DNA of 64,000 nt, from assembly GCF_010015445.1 (NCBI RefSeq), contig NC_053123.1, positions 5,794,148-5,858,147 on the forward strand, written 5' to 3'. The position numbers and the translations under genes are program-made. The DNA is from Perca fluviatilis (lineage: Eukaryota > Chordata > Actinopteri > Perciformes > Percidae). Positions within the stretch are counted from its first letter, which is position 1. Every line of letters begins with the position of its first letter. The notes below the pieces were generated by a model. That model ran no database searches and was not told the DNA's origin. It was given only the letters and a program-made list of their open reading frames with translations. Positions 45,557-56,844 of the stretch are shown here, piece after piece.

Positions 45557-46985
45557 AAGTACATTTCATTTGCATATTATATTTGCATATTACAGTTGCA
45601 TTGCATTAGTTAGTTTTGTACACAGCTAGGACCCACATTAGCATTTCCCATCATGCCACACGCAAGCGTCCTTTCAGCGACAATGGCAACAAGCAATACC
45701 TCAATCTGCATGCAGCCAAGTGAGACTAATACAGGAACACAATAGCACATCATCAACAGTAACAACTTTATAAAAGGAAGCGCTATGATTGGCTGCACTA
45801 AATAGTAAACCAAGTCTCCAGTTTTATCATCGGAAATCCCCCGCTGAGCATGACAACATGTTCCACCAAGAGAAACAAAACACAACAAATAAAAGAAGAC
45901 AAAAAAAACCTAATTGTCACAATAACAGTCATTTCTTGGATGTGTTCCCAAAAACTGTTATCAGGCTCCCAGTTTTCACACACTTAAGCCCCAGCCAGCC
46001 AGGCCCTGTCACTCGCCATCTTGTCCTGAGTGCTGAGAGGCCCGTGCTTCTGGTTTCCAAAATAAGTCATCAACAGGAGCCTCTCTGTGGGACGGGACAA
46101 AGGGAGGCTGATAGGAGCCCAGAGCTCTCACATTATGGCCCCCAAACAGCTGAAGACAACCGCAACAGGCTGAAGCTCTGCTGGACTATCGCATTTGAAT
46201 AGGGATATTGGACTCTTAAAGCGCTTCTAACCATGAAGAAGCCTTTGAATGCTCAGCATCAGGCCAAAACAAGTACAGTACATTCTGTTCCCAAAAAAAT
46301 TCACCCAAATTGGTCTTGCTTTTTTGTCCTTTGCCAGTCACATGCCTGAACTTGTTTATGCTGTCGATAGTTTTAAAAAAAGTGATCCTTCAAATAGGCC
46401 GCTCATCTTACAGGGAATATGAGTAGTCGATTACTCCTTTTATGGCAGGGGTTTAAGAACACATTCAATCTGAAATTATTCTTATCATGTTATCATAGTA
46501 TGGTATCAATATACATGGAATGGATCAACACTGAAATCTAATGCACCTACTGTATATCAAAGTCCCAGAGATGACTGTAATTCAAGCCACATCGTTACAT
46601 AATAAAACAATCAAATTTCACACCCTAAGATATCAGATACCACAGCACACATCAAAACACAGCTATAACACATCCACTATTTGGATGAAATTAGTTCCGC
46701 ACATTTTCGTCATTTGTCATGAGAAGACCGTTTTAGAGCTCCAGCCCCTCATTGTGTCAATAAGTGTTACAAGGAAGCATACTCGGATAGTTTGACATAG
46801 GAAAGCTCATGATTGCATTCATCAGAGGTGGGTGGTCAACCAGCCTTACATTTGCCAAACCAACTTAGCATCCTTACATTCTTTTGTCTTGTGAAAACCC
46901 AGTAATACTATTTAAAAACACTTCAGAAAATGAGAAAGGGCTCATTGTTGCCCTTTTTTTTATGATTAACTTTTTTTTTTTTAAA

Positions 46986-47012
46986 CACACACACACACAC
47001 ACACTCACTCAC
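46986..47012. repeat. (CA)n microsatellite, decaying to CACT
   Basis: Short CA run after a T10 tract, then CACTCACTCACACT variants. Confidence 0.85.
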
Positions 47013-49674
47013 ACTCACACACTCAACACCACCACCTCCCTATACAAAATTTAAGACAAAATAAATAAAAGATAAATAAAAGCCATAAAATTCTATACAA
47101 TAAAATAACAAACGACAAACCGTAAACCAAATAAACATTATGTATGTATGATAACGCCGTTGGAAGCACGTTGCATACGTCTAGCCCCAGTAAATGACAT
47201 CCTGTGAGCCTTCCAAAGAGCTCAGGTGCTTTCCCCAGTTTTTTGTGTAAACACGTAATCTTGTAAACCGTTGAAGCCCATTCTTGGATTGAAGGTACCC
47301 TTCGTTTCTCCATACTCTTAGAAGAATCTGTCTTGCTGTCATTAAACTGGTTTTGGCAATTGTTGCCCCATTTGGTCATTGAGGGGGAAAAAAAAACACC
47401 CACTACAACTGCCATTCTTACCCACCTAAAAGTAGCCTACCAGTGGGTGTTTTCTGCCCTCCAGACTCAAGAAAAGAAAGAAGAAGAAGAAAACTTACTT
47501 GGACAAGGGTCACAAAGGTAAGATTTATGCTTTATCCAAAGTGTTTACAAAAATAAATAATTTATTTCACAAGAGAAAAGCCTTCAGGAGGAAGCCAGAT
47601 GCAGCCAGATAGAAAGGGGAAAATGGGATGGATGGTGCAGAGTGAAGAAAGAGATGAGGAAGAATGGCAAACGCTGAAGAAGTCTCAGGCCGGCTGCTTG
47701 GAGAGAAAGAGCAGCTCCTCTCACCAAGCGCCTATTTGCTCTGGTACAAATCACTGCTAGACTCGGCAGGCCCAGAGGGGAAAGCACTTTTCTTCACCTC
47801 ATCGTCAGGCTTTGGAATCCCGTTCCACTTTTCCAGATGGCTTGAGCAGCAACAGACTGAGCTGGTCCTGCTTCCGCTGACCCGCCCAGTTATCCCATCT
47901 GTCCAACCCAAGCAATCCAGTCACTACTGGCTGCAACTGTTTGGGACAGGGATCTTAATCTCTAAATCCCAGTGCCTCACTGGAGACCAATTTGTGAGGT
48001 GGTTTGATGGAAATCCCTACCCCCATCCCTGGCCCTGGTCCTCCTGTACCCAGCAAATAGCCTAATTGATTGATGGTTAACCACGGAGGAGGGCTAGAGG
48101 GGGAAGGACTGAAATGTCATTTTCTCACTCCTCTGTTGGCCTGCATGTCAATTTAAAGTGCATACAATGTAACATAGCCTCTCTCCTGGAGTAGAAGTAA
48201 ACTATTGTATACTCGACAGGATGATGTTTATGTCAAGTGTACCTCTTGCGCATATATTCCTGGCAGACAGACAAAGTACTCAATTCTGAACACAAAGCAA
48301 ATTCTTGAGGCAGAACCATTGCATACAAAGTCAACTGAAAGACAAAAGTGGACTCTAACAGATGCAAAGTAACTCCAGGGAGCAAATATTGAGGCAAAGA
48401 TACATCCACTTAACTGACAGATGTGTGCTTTCTGCCTAGAATGAAAGCTTAACATTTCCACGGACTGTGCTGCACCACTCTGCTATTCTACACTGGAATC
48501 TACATTGAGCCTGCTAGACGGGCAATGGTTCAGTCTGGGGAAACATTGGATTTAAATGTTGGTTTTGCCAACCTTTTATCTTTCCAGACAGACAGAAGAT
48601 ACCTGTGAGATCACAAAACACAACTGAAAATACAACCTGTTGTTGGATGACAACTAAAAAAATAACCGACTGATGTAAGGAACACTATGTGACCAAATCA
48701 TGGAGTAACGTAGTGTCGAGGTCACAAATAAGAGTGAGCTGATTCCATACCGTTGTATTCGGGCAAAATCCTTCTATGTCAACCGTTACTTTAAAGGAAA
48801 AGAAAAAAGTTTAATTTTACAACATTATATTGAGCTATTTACCTTCGGCAAAGTCAGATGAAATCGCCTCATCGCCATTTAAATATTTGTAAAGCCTATA
48901 GACAGATTTAAAGGGGGACCAAAAAAATGTAAATGACAAAATATGGAAATACGAGGTTTCTGCCCAACAGCGATGATACATTACTGAACACCAAATTTAC
49001 ACAAACATGCACTTTTCTGTATTAAGGGACTATTGTTCCAATTACCTTATAAGACCAATGTCTTGTGTTTGTGGAACTAGGCCCTGACAAAGTAATAGTG
49101 TAACTATGTCACACACTACATAAGGCATCTAGTGTGTCACAAATGCTTAATTGAGACATCCCCCACTCTGCGTGCGAGGACATTTGAGAGCATTTATTGA
49201 GGCTTGTGTGGCTCTAAGAACTCTCTCATTTTCCACCAGCTGAAAAGGACTTTCCAGCGAGATAGGACCAGATTGGAAAGCACAGCCAAGTAAGAGCCAG
49301 GTTTTGGACTCCAGGCCAACAATTTCCCCAGCTGCTTCCAACAAGCAATATGCAGACCCAGGTGTTCAGGCAAGATTTGAAACCCAAGCCAAGCAGTTTA
49401 ACTGTTCCACAACCCCTAATCCCATATCTTCCCTCCTTTTACCCCTCCATAAGGCTCCTTACCTCATATCTTTCTTTCTGGCTGACACACACAAAGTGGT
49501 CGTTCAATTGCATATATTTCTTCCATATGTCAACAAAGTGTACAATCTCCTCATGTCTTTCTTTCTTATAATTGTGTCTGTAATGTATTTTATCATGGTT
49601 ATTTCTTTGATAGTGAAGCATTGGCATTTATAGTGTATGTGTCTGTGTGTGTGAGAGAGACAGGTCAGGTCAAG

Positions 49675-50016
49675 TATTGTCTCGCTTTGCCAGACCCTCC
49701 TCCAAAGTGCGCTGGAGGAGGGTCTGGCTACTCCACATAGCATTCGGGATGGGAGGAAAACGTGCTCTGGTTTATTGGCATTTCTTTAAACCGATCACAA
49801 TTGTCTTGGGCGGTGCTAAGCCCCGGACGGAGCCACGGTGCTTCTGCAAAAAAGCCTCGGGAAGGAACTTGTTTTGGTGGAACATGTGTATGTTCAAAAG
49901 TTGTTTTAGTCGTGCAACAGAAAACTCAGATTGGACAGATAGTCTAGCTAGCTGTCTGGATTTACCCTGCAGAGATCGGAGCAATCCCGAAAGTAGAACA
50001 TCAAGGATATAGACTA
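49675..50016 (+). mobile_element. family A TIR-type element, copy A4, internally shortened
   Basis: Starts TATTGTCTCGCTTTGCCAGA (a decayed TAGTCTCG end) and closes ATATAGACTA. AGGTCAAG sits at 49667-49674 and again at 50016-50023, fitting an eight-base duplication that overlaps the last base. It lacks part of the region after the CTGCAGAGATC block found in A1-A3. Confidence 0.75.
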
Positions 50017-50234
50017 GGTCAAGTTCAACCAGTATGATGCTGGCTAATGTTAGGTAATGTTCAGTTGGTCAGTTCACTGACTTTATGAGTCTTTTTTTTA
50101 TTGTGTTAGTGTGACACTACATTTTAGCCCATTGCAACACGTGTTTCAATGTGTGATGAACAGTGGCAATAATAGTCACAATAAAGATAATGGATCAGTG
50201 ACTAGAAATAGTAGTTGTAGTAGTTCATGGCATA

Positions 50235-50400
50235 GCAGGGCACTGCAGGGTGTCACAGGATGTAGCAGGGTATAGCAGGGCGTCACAGGACGTAGCAGAG
50301 CACTGCAGGGCATAGTAGGACGCAGCAGGATGTAGCAGGGCACTGCAGAGCGTAGCGGTTGTAAAAGGGCATAGCAGGGCGTGCAGCAGGACCATGGCGA
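50235..50400. repeat. minisatellite in the LINE 3' region
   Basis: Units such as ATAGCAGGGCACTGCAGGG and GTCACAGGATGTAGCAGGG repeat with variation for about 165 bp. The equivalent place at 23560-23700 has far fewer units. Confidence 0.7.
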
Positions 50401-50993
50401 CAGGCTGCAACCATGATTTAGGTGCCAACCTAATCCAAGGAAACATGCTGGGTGAAAAGAAAACATATGGACTCCGGGGAATAAGGTCCCCAGAGCTAGG
50501 TTAGTAACAAGCATTTCTGGATCATGGAAGCACACAGATGGAAAGAGAGAGGAGAGAGAAGCTCAGTGTGTCAAAGGAAGTCCCCCGGCAGTCTAAAACT
50601 ATAACAGCATAATTAAGAGAGACAGGTTAAGGAGAGGAGCCAGGTCGGGCTAGAACTCTCCCCAACCGGATTGGGCTGTACTGGCCTGTCTCCCTCTACT
50701 TTGATTGTATCATTGATTATATGGTAGATAAATCTGACGACTATGACGAGAAGCAGGTGGGTCGGGTTAGGCGGACGCTGCAACTCCTCACTCCCTAACT
50801 ATAAGCTTTATCGAAGAGGACAGTTTTAAGTTTACTCTTAAATGTGGTGACGGTGTCTGCCCCCCGGACCCAGACTGGGAGGTGGTTCCACAGGAGAGGA
50901 GCCTGATAGCTGAAGGTTCTGGCTCCTATTCTACTTTTAGAGACTCTAGGAACCACAAGTAACTCTGCATTCTGGGAGCGCAGTGCTCTAGTG

Positions 50994-51413
50994 AAGTGGT
51001 TCCCAACCTGGGGTCCGGGCACCCCTTAGGGGGGCGGCAAAGATCACAGGGTGTGCGCAAGTCTCTATCTGGTTTGAGGTTGAGGTATAAAAAAAAAATT
51101 TGCACATGTTAAACAAATTATGATAATACACTAGAATATATAATTTATACAAAAGTCAGTATAAAAACTATATATTTTTGTTCTCGCTTAAAATTGGAGG
51201 CAGGCTACTTAATAGGCCAAACCTCCGGGACCTCTTAACCTGTGGCCCTTGCTGTCATCAGATCATCTGCTAGCTGCTATCATCCTCCTCTTTCCTTCCG
51301 CCACGGCGTCACTATTTTATGAATAAAACATGGCGGAGGCCATGGGGGGGGGCTCAGCTTTTCTTAGATATAAGTAGGGGGGGGCGCAAAGGAAAAAAGA
51401 TTGGGAACCACTG
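50994..51413. mobile_element. hAT-Charlie-like MITE, 8-bp duplication
   Basis: The left end AAGTGGTTCCCAACCTGGGG and the right end, reverse-complemented CAGTGGTTCCCAATC, are inverted. CTCTAGTG is duplicated perfectly at 50986-50993 and 51414-51421. The CAGTGGTTCCCAACC terminus is the hallmark of Charlie-type hAT elements. It inserted into the LINE at 50155-52262, so it is younger than that LINE copy. Confidence 0.9.
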
Positions 51414-51499
51414 CTCTAGTGGGACAATAAGGTACTATGAGCTCGTCTAGATATGATGGTGCTTGACCATTTAGAGCTTTGTAGGTCAGGAGAAGGATT

Positions 51500-51524
51500 T
51501 TTTATATATATATATATATATTTT
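51500..51524. repeat. (TA)n run
   Basis: About ten TA units inside the LINE remnant. Confidence 0.85.
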
Positions 51525-52291
51525 AAATTCAATCCTGGATTTTAGAGGAAGCCAATGCAGAGAAGCTAATACAGGAGAAATATGATCTCTTTTCTTAGTT
51601 CTTCTCAGAACACGTGCAGCATTCTGGATCAGCTGTAGAGTCTTAAGGGTTTTATTTGAGCATCCTGATAGTAAGGAATTACAATAGTCCAGCCTGGAAG
51701 TAACAAATGCATGGACTAGTTTTTCAGTATCGTTTTGAGATAGGATGTTCCTAATTTTGGCAATGTTACAAAGGTGAAAAAAGGCTGTTCTTGAGTTTTT
51801 TTTTTAAGTGGGCGTTAAAGGATATATCCTGATCAAAAATAACTCCTAGATTTCTGACTGTAGTGCTGGAGGCCAGGGCAATACCATGCACAGTAACTAC
51901 TGTATATCTTTGGATAATGAGTTTCGTAGGTGAAAAGGGCCCAGCACAATCACTTCAGTTTTGTCTGAGTTTAACATCAGGAAATTGTAGGTCATCCATG
52001 CTTTTATATCTTTGATGCATGCTTTAGTTAACTGAAAGTTTCCTCTCGCTTAATTGATTGTAATAATTGGGTGTCATCCGCATAACAATGAAAGTTAATT
52101 GAGTGTTTCCTAATAATATTGCCTAGGGGAAGCATATACAAGGTGAATAGGATTGGTCCAAGCACTGAGCCTTGTGGAACGCCATGGCTAACTTTAGCCT
52201 ACCTGGAGGATTTATCGTTAACATTAACAAATTGATATCGATCATTCAATTCACTCTGTCAGGGCGCCTAATGAAGATGTTTTTAAATCAA

Positions 52292-52350
52292 CAGGCCTTT
52301 TTCACAGAACTTATTTTGACATGTCAGAGCAGGTAAAGCACAGGTGTAAA
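52292..52350 (+). mobile_element. MITE F fragment
   Basis: GGCCTTTTTCACAGAAC, then GACATGTCAGAGCAGGTAAAG and CACAGGTG, follow the order of the left arm of MITE F at 45056. Confidence 0.5.
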
Positions 52351-52865
52351 TCATAAAATAATAACATTATTCAAATGTTTTGGTTCATACTTCTACTAGA
52401 ACATGTTTAATTAAAAAAATAACATTTCTGTCATACTGTCTGAATGTACACTGTAAACAGATTTATTTGTAATTAAACTTTTTACTGGTCACTACTTATT
52501 CTTTCATGTTTTGTTAAAAAACATATTCATTACTAAATCACATTAGTTGTTTGTAATTATCAACTTAGGTATGCAGTGGACAGATCATATAAAGCAGAGA
52601 TAACTAAGCTTTCTAAGCTAAGTTTCTGTATGGGAGAAACAGGACATTTGAACTGTTCTGCGCTGAAGCAGTGAAACAAATGTTCTGAACAGTTTCTGTC
52701 CTAGTTAAAGTGTGTTTTGAATAATGTTCTGTTAATATTAGGTGTGCATTTATGTTATCTGGGTTTTAGTTTTGTATGGTTGATTTAGTGTTCATGTTTA
52801 TCTATATTTATCGTTGCACCATGACCGGACTGTTGGCCTCTGGCCAGCTGAAAAGTTTTTTACAA
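52351..52865. other. no gene recognised
   Basis: AT-rich unique-looking DNA. Confidence 0.4.
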
Positions 52866-53440
52866 CAGACTGATCTCATTAAGTGGCATATGTATGACAC
52901 GGCAATTCGTATGCCATTTTGGCGTGTTATCAAGACGCATAATCGCTTTTTAGCGTGTTTGTCTTTCGGCAGCCATTGACCTACATTACGTGTGAATTTT
53001 CGCCGTAGCAAGTAGTATGAAAGGACGTAAGTCCATGGAGGTTTGTTGGGGTGGTGGATGGGTAAAACACAGGATTTTCACACAGGAGAGCTGGGTGTGG
53101 TGTTTGTCAACCGTTTATTATAATTTTTTTTATTTTAAGCCTTCCTCAATGTTTCTTTCCTAAACCCAACCGTTTATTGTTTTCCTAAGCATGTGACATT
53201 GGTCACCGTCATGTTTTTGTTTTTGGCGTGTATGTTAACATCCGCTGTATACAGCGTAGACATATACGTGGATGGCTCAAAATGTGAACAGATAACAGTT
53301 TATCAGTGTTTTTTGCCCCCAACGGCGCCTTCCAGGCAGCGCTGCCTGGTAGGCACTAGGATTAGGCGCCAGATAACACGCCATTTGGCTTTAGGAAAGT
53401 GGCGTGTATGTTTACGCACAGTCATGATGCCATGTTGTTT
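52866..53440. mobile_element. element E, imperfect inverted arms, with a family C scrap inside
   Basis: The left arm includes TATGCCATTTTGGCGTGTTATC (52910-52931). The right arm carries the complement GATAACACGCCATTTGGC (53372-53389). Between them is the GGGGTGGTGGATGGG module also found in D1 and D2, and CCTAAACCCAACCG. A family C scrap bounded by CAGATAACA repeats sits in the right arm. Confidence 0.6.
53298..53369. mobile_element. family C scrap, copy C3, with 9-bp direct repeats
   Basis: TTGCCCCCAACGGCGCCTTC and GGCAGCGCTGCCTGG match the left half of C2. CAGATAACA at 53289-53297 and 53370-53378 brackets it, consistent with a target duplication around a shortened copy. Confidence 0.6.
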
Positions 53441-54689
53441 ACAATGACTGGAAATCAATAACTCTGTCTCCTAAGTGAAACTTTCCATGCAACACAGAAC
53501 ATTGGAAAATGTCAATGTTACATTTGTCTGTGAGAGTTATGCAACTTTCACAGTATTTATATAGGACCTCGACCTACTTTATAATAAAAAAAACATGGTT
53601 GACATTATGGATATTGGAGATAGTTAAATGTACAGTATGTGTTTGTGTGCATGTGTATTAAGGGGGGAATTAGGCTAATGAGGAAAGTTCACACAAAGTC
53701 CAACCTCCCTGATTTCATCGTCAGCTTGTAACACAAAGGAAGGCAGAGTCCACATGCAGTTGCAGTGAAGAAAGGCGAGGTGACAGGTTCAAAAGTTCAG
53801 GCTCTGCTTTAGACTCACTTTGCATGCCACTACCATTCGGCACACCCCGATCCTTTGGAAATGTCAGGGGGAACCTCATTTACTGTTCTGTATCAAGCTC
53901 TGGGTGGCAAGAATCTCCACAGGGGAATACCAAAATGGGAATAAGAGGAGATGAGGTTTATGTTGCGAAAAAAACAGAGCCCCTGTACATTCCACGTCCT
54001 CCTTGATAAATTTGTAAAACACATCCACAATGTTTTACGGAAAACAAGTTGTGGCACGGCCATCTTTTCAGATGCGCTAATCTCTGAATGGTTGTTATCA
54101 TCACATGAGATACTGTGCAATTCAATTTCAATTCAATTCAATTCAATTCAATTCAATTTTCAATTCAATTCAATCAATTCCTTTACCTGCCAACTTTAAA
54201 TTCTTTGGTGTAAGTAAGTGTCACAATAGGAACATAAAATTATCAGAACAGAGCTCATTCCCTATACTAAACGTATACTGTGTAATAAAAAATATTTTTT
54301 ATATGTTATTAACCCATTGTTGATCAAAGACCCTTGGTAAAACCAGGCAGTTCATTTATCTTTCTACATGCATATTTTAGAATTTTCAGCTTAGCAAGCA
54401 GATCTGCCATGTTGAAAAATCTGTTATGTTCCCATCTATCCAATGGTGCTTTTACAGACATTGGTTTTATCTAAAGAATACTTCAGAAATGTAGTATGGC
54501 ACTTGTAAATGCAGGGCCTGTAAAAATAACAGAGTGAAACAAATAAATATTTATTTATAATCAAAAATCAATGCAGCAGAGGCCAGGATATCCTTAATTT
54601 TAGTCCCTAGCATGTCAGTACACAGGGTCTTACATTACCCATAATGCAACTCAAATTGCATCTTTTGTCTCCCTGACTGATAAACATTT
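53441..54689. other. no gene recognised; (AATTC)n run inside
   Basis: Unique-looking DNA except the pentanucleotide run listed next. The 82-codon frame at 53951-54199 runs into that repeat and is discounted. Confidence 0.4.
54119..54180. repeat. (AATTC)n pentanucleotide run
   Basis: About ten AATTC units with small interruptions. The unit is similar to the LINE tail at 23248, but no LINE body is attached. Confidence 0.85.
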
Positions 54690-54810
54690 GTACACTGTAA
54701 TAAATTTCATGTTAGTTTAACTTGGAAATGCAAGTTCACCTGCTGCCTTGAAAATCGAAGTTCACTCAACTTGAAGACTGCCTTTGTTTCAACTTACAAA
54801 TTAAAGTTAA

Positions 54811-56626
54811 AGGGGTGATAGAGTGCAAAACCGATTTTACCCTATCATAGTTGAATAACGACAGTTCGGTGGGTAAATAGGACATACATAGAAGCTCAAA
54901 ATCCCATTGACACCCCTTTACTATGAAAATCTCATATTTTGAAACCGCCGCTGAAAACGGGCGAATCTCAACAAAGCTGAAAGCTTACGTAAGCATCTCA
55001 AGACCTGTTCCTTTGTCACGCCCATGGGTGTATTAAGAGAACAGTCACGCCCCAACATTTACATAGGCTACACACAACTGACCTGAGATCAGGTAGTCTT
55101 CTGAATGCGAGAAATCAACTATGTAAAGCTCAAATATGGGCCGTTTTACAAAAATGTATGTCTAATTGCAAATTTTGCCCGACTGTGTGTCGGACTTCAG
55201 CGGCCGGTGCTGCCTGGGTTACTGTCTCGCTGCCCGGCCTGCCTTCCTTCACAGACCCCGGCCTGCTGTGAGCTCGATTGAGCTCCATTACGTCTGGCAG
55301 CCCATGGCACTCCATACCAGTGCAAAGTCACCATTTTATGGGTTAATGGACTACCAAACGCTGCTGCCTGGATGGAGCTCCAGGGCCTGCAGTTCCCCTC
55401 TTCCTAATGCCAGGTGTGTGTGAGTGAGAGCGCGGTCAGCGAGCTTGCTACGCCAGCAACCTCTTACCACAAGTTCCAGTTAATCTTATAATGTGTGTAA
55501 TTATAATGTGTTGAGTTATTTAAAGAAACGATCGGTGAAATACACGCCTCTTGTCCGCAAGTCTCATTGATAGAGCCTGCGGCTGGATGTAGCTCTATCA
55601 ATGAGAGCTAGCGAGCCTCGTCTTAGAATTCCTCTGGAATAAACAAAAATTCATTAACTTGAAATCAGACACCGTTGTTAGCTTTATAAGACCTTTAGCT
55701 GTGGCGAAATTCAAACTGTAAATATACATGAATTACGCCGAAAATGAAGCTAACTATATGTGATTTGTAGCTACACATAGTTAGGATTGAAGGGACAGTT
55801 GCAGCTGACGAAACCCCTAGCTAATCTTCACAAATAATCATTAACTTGAAATCGGACACTGTTGTTAGCTTTATAAGACATTTAGGTAGATGTTGTATAA
55901 GTGGCGTGACATGTGTGTAACATATGGTAAGAGATTGCTGGTGTAACAAGCTCGCTGATCGCGCTCTCACTCTCACACACGGGCCATCTAGCTAGCAGGA
56001 AGAGGGGAGTTGCAGGCCCTGGAGCTCTGTCAGGGCAGCGGCGTTTGGTAGTCCATTAGCCAAAAAACGGTGACTTTGCGCGGGTATGGAGTGCTGTGGG
56101 CTGCCAGCCGTAACGGAGCTCAAACGAGCTCACAGCACAGGGTCTGTGAAGGAAGGCAGGCCGGGCAGCGAGGCAGCAACACAGGCAGCTCCGGCCGCTG
56201 AACTCCGACACACAAAATTTGCAATTAGCCATCAATTTTCGTAAAACGGCCCATATTTGAGCTTTATATAGTTGATTTCTCGCATAAAAAAAGTCTCAGA
56301 ACTGAATTTGGTAACGAAACATTGCAGTGTCTGAAATATGAGATTCTGTCGCGTCTCTAATGTGTGTGTATTGGGGATTCGCTCAACCAATCAGCGTGCG
56401 TCTCTAATGTGTGCGTATGGCAATTCGCTCAACCAATCAGCGCGCAGCTCATCTAAATATTCATGAGCATACCATATTTGGAAGAAAAGGTCTTGTTACA
56501 AATAGGGCCAAAACACAGGGATGCATAAGGGCCAATAAAATATCAACCAGGCCATTTTCAGCCCAACCAATGTTACATACGCCATTAGGAGACCATAAGG
56601 AACAGTGTGAAATGTTCTACTTTTGT
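54811..56626. mobile_element. element M with 363-bp inverted arms
   Basis: TTAA lies at 54807-54810 and at the far side near 56627-56630, so a TTAA duplication is possible. The left part starts AGGGGTGATAGAGTGC. Inside, 55107-55471 recurs inverted at 55920-56284 with high identity (for example CAGCGAGCTTG, TTTGCAATTAG, CTCAAATATGGGCCG). The 450-bp loop holds a second direct repeat (TTAACTTGAAATC.GACAC) and a hairpin. No terminal inverted repeats were found at the outer edges, and no transposase frame. Confidence 0.6.
55563..55605. repeat. 14-bp perfect hairpin
   Basis: CTCATTGATAGAGC and GCTCTATCAATGAG face each other across 15 bases in the loop of element M. Confidence 0.8.
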
Positions 56627-56844
56627 TAAAGTTGTTCTTTTAGTTGATTTAACTTTTTATTACTTGGTTTAACTTCATACTTTAAGTTAAAACAAATAAT
56701 TTATTTTCTTTAATAATGCAAGAAACCTTCCTTGCCTAGTACAACAGACATACTTTTCTGCTATATTTTAACTCACAGTTTCAAGTTAAAACAACATAAC
56801 CACATTTATAGCAGAGATAGCGTGGGTGCTTGGGTGGGTCCGCC

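Larger units (their letters stand above)
45286..49674. other. 4.4 kb without recognised genes or elements
   Basis: Contains CA runs (45511-45552, 46986-47005) and frames up to 137 codons (45789-46202, 47664-48065, 47023-47415 minus) that have no recognisable domain and no convincing splice context. It may include intronic or intergenic regulatory DNA. Confidence 0.4.
50155..52262 (-). mobile_element. 5'-truncated L2-type LINE, interrupted by an hAT MITE
   Basis: On the minus strand the order is partial reverse transcriptase, stop, then 3' untranslated DNA. The untranslated part (50155-50700) matches 23530-24005. It contains a minisatellite of GCAGGGCATAGCAGGG-like units and lacks the final 230 bp with the (AATTG)n tail. 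The 5' limit is near 52262. The hAT MITE at 50994-51413 splits the coding part. Confidence 0.82.
50720..52262 (-). pseudogene. LINE reverse transcriptase fragment with YADD motif
   Basis: Reading from 52262 downward, the translated minus strand gives [20 protein letters not shown] (about 52130-52190), then [10 protein letters not shown] (about 52070-52100), the catalytic palm motif of reverse transcriptase. SRLDYCNSLLSGCSNKTLKT (about 51660) and LASLHWLPLKSRIEFKI (about 51520-51570) follow. After the MITE come WFLESLKVE and VNLKLSSSIKL-type tail blocks. L2-type enzymes copy LINE RNA at a nicked chromosomal target. Several stops and shifts and the missing N-terminal endonuclease show this copy is inactive. 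Confidence 0.82.

Noticed and set aside
45789..46202. 137-codon plus frame
   Set aside because: Low-complexity composition and no recognisable motif.
47664..48065. 133-codon plus frame
   Set aside because: No domain, no splice signals and ordinary base composition; treated as chance.
49647..50012. 121-codon plus frame similar to the frame at 2778-3176
   Set aside because: The similarity is explained by both lying in family A copies, not by a conserved protein.
50235..50400. CRISPR-like regular repeats
   Set aside because: Units are contiguous and degenerate without unique spacers, in an animal genome. It is a minisatellite.
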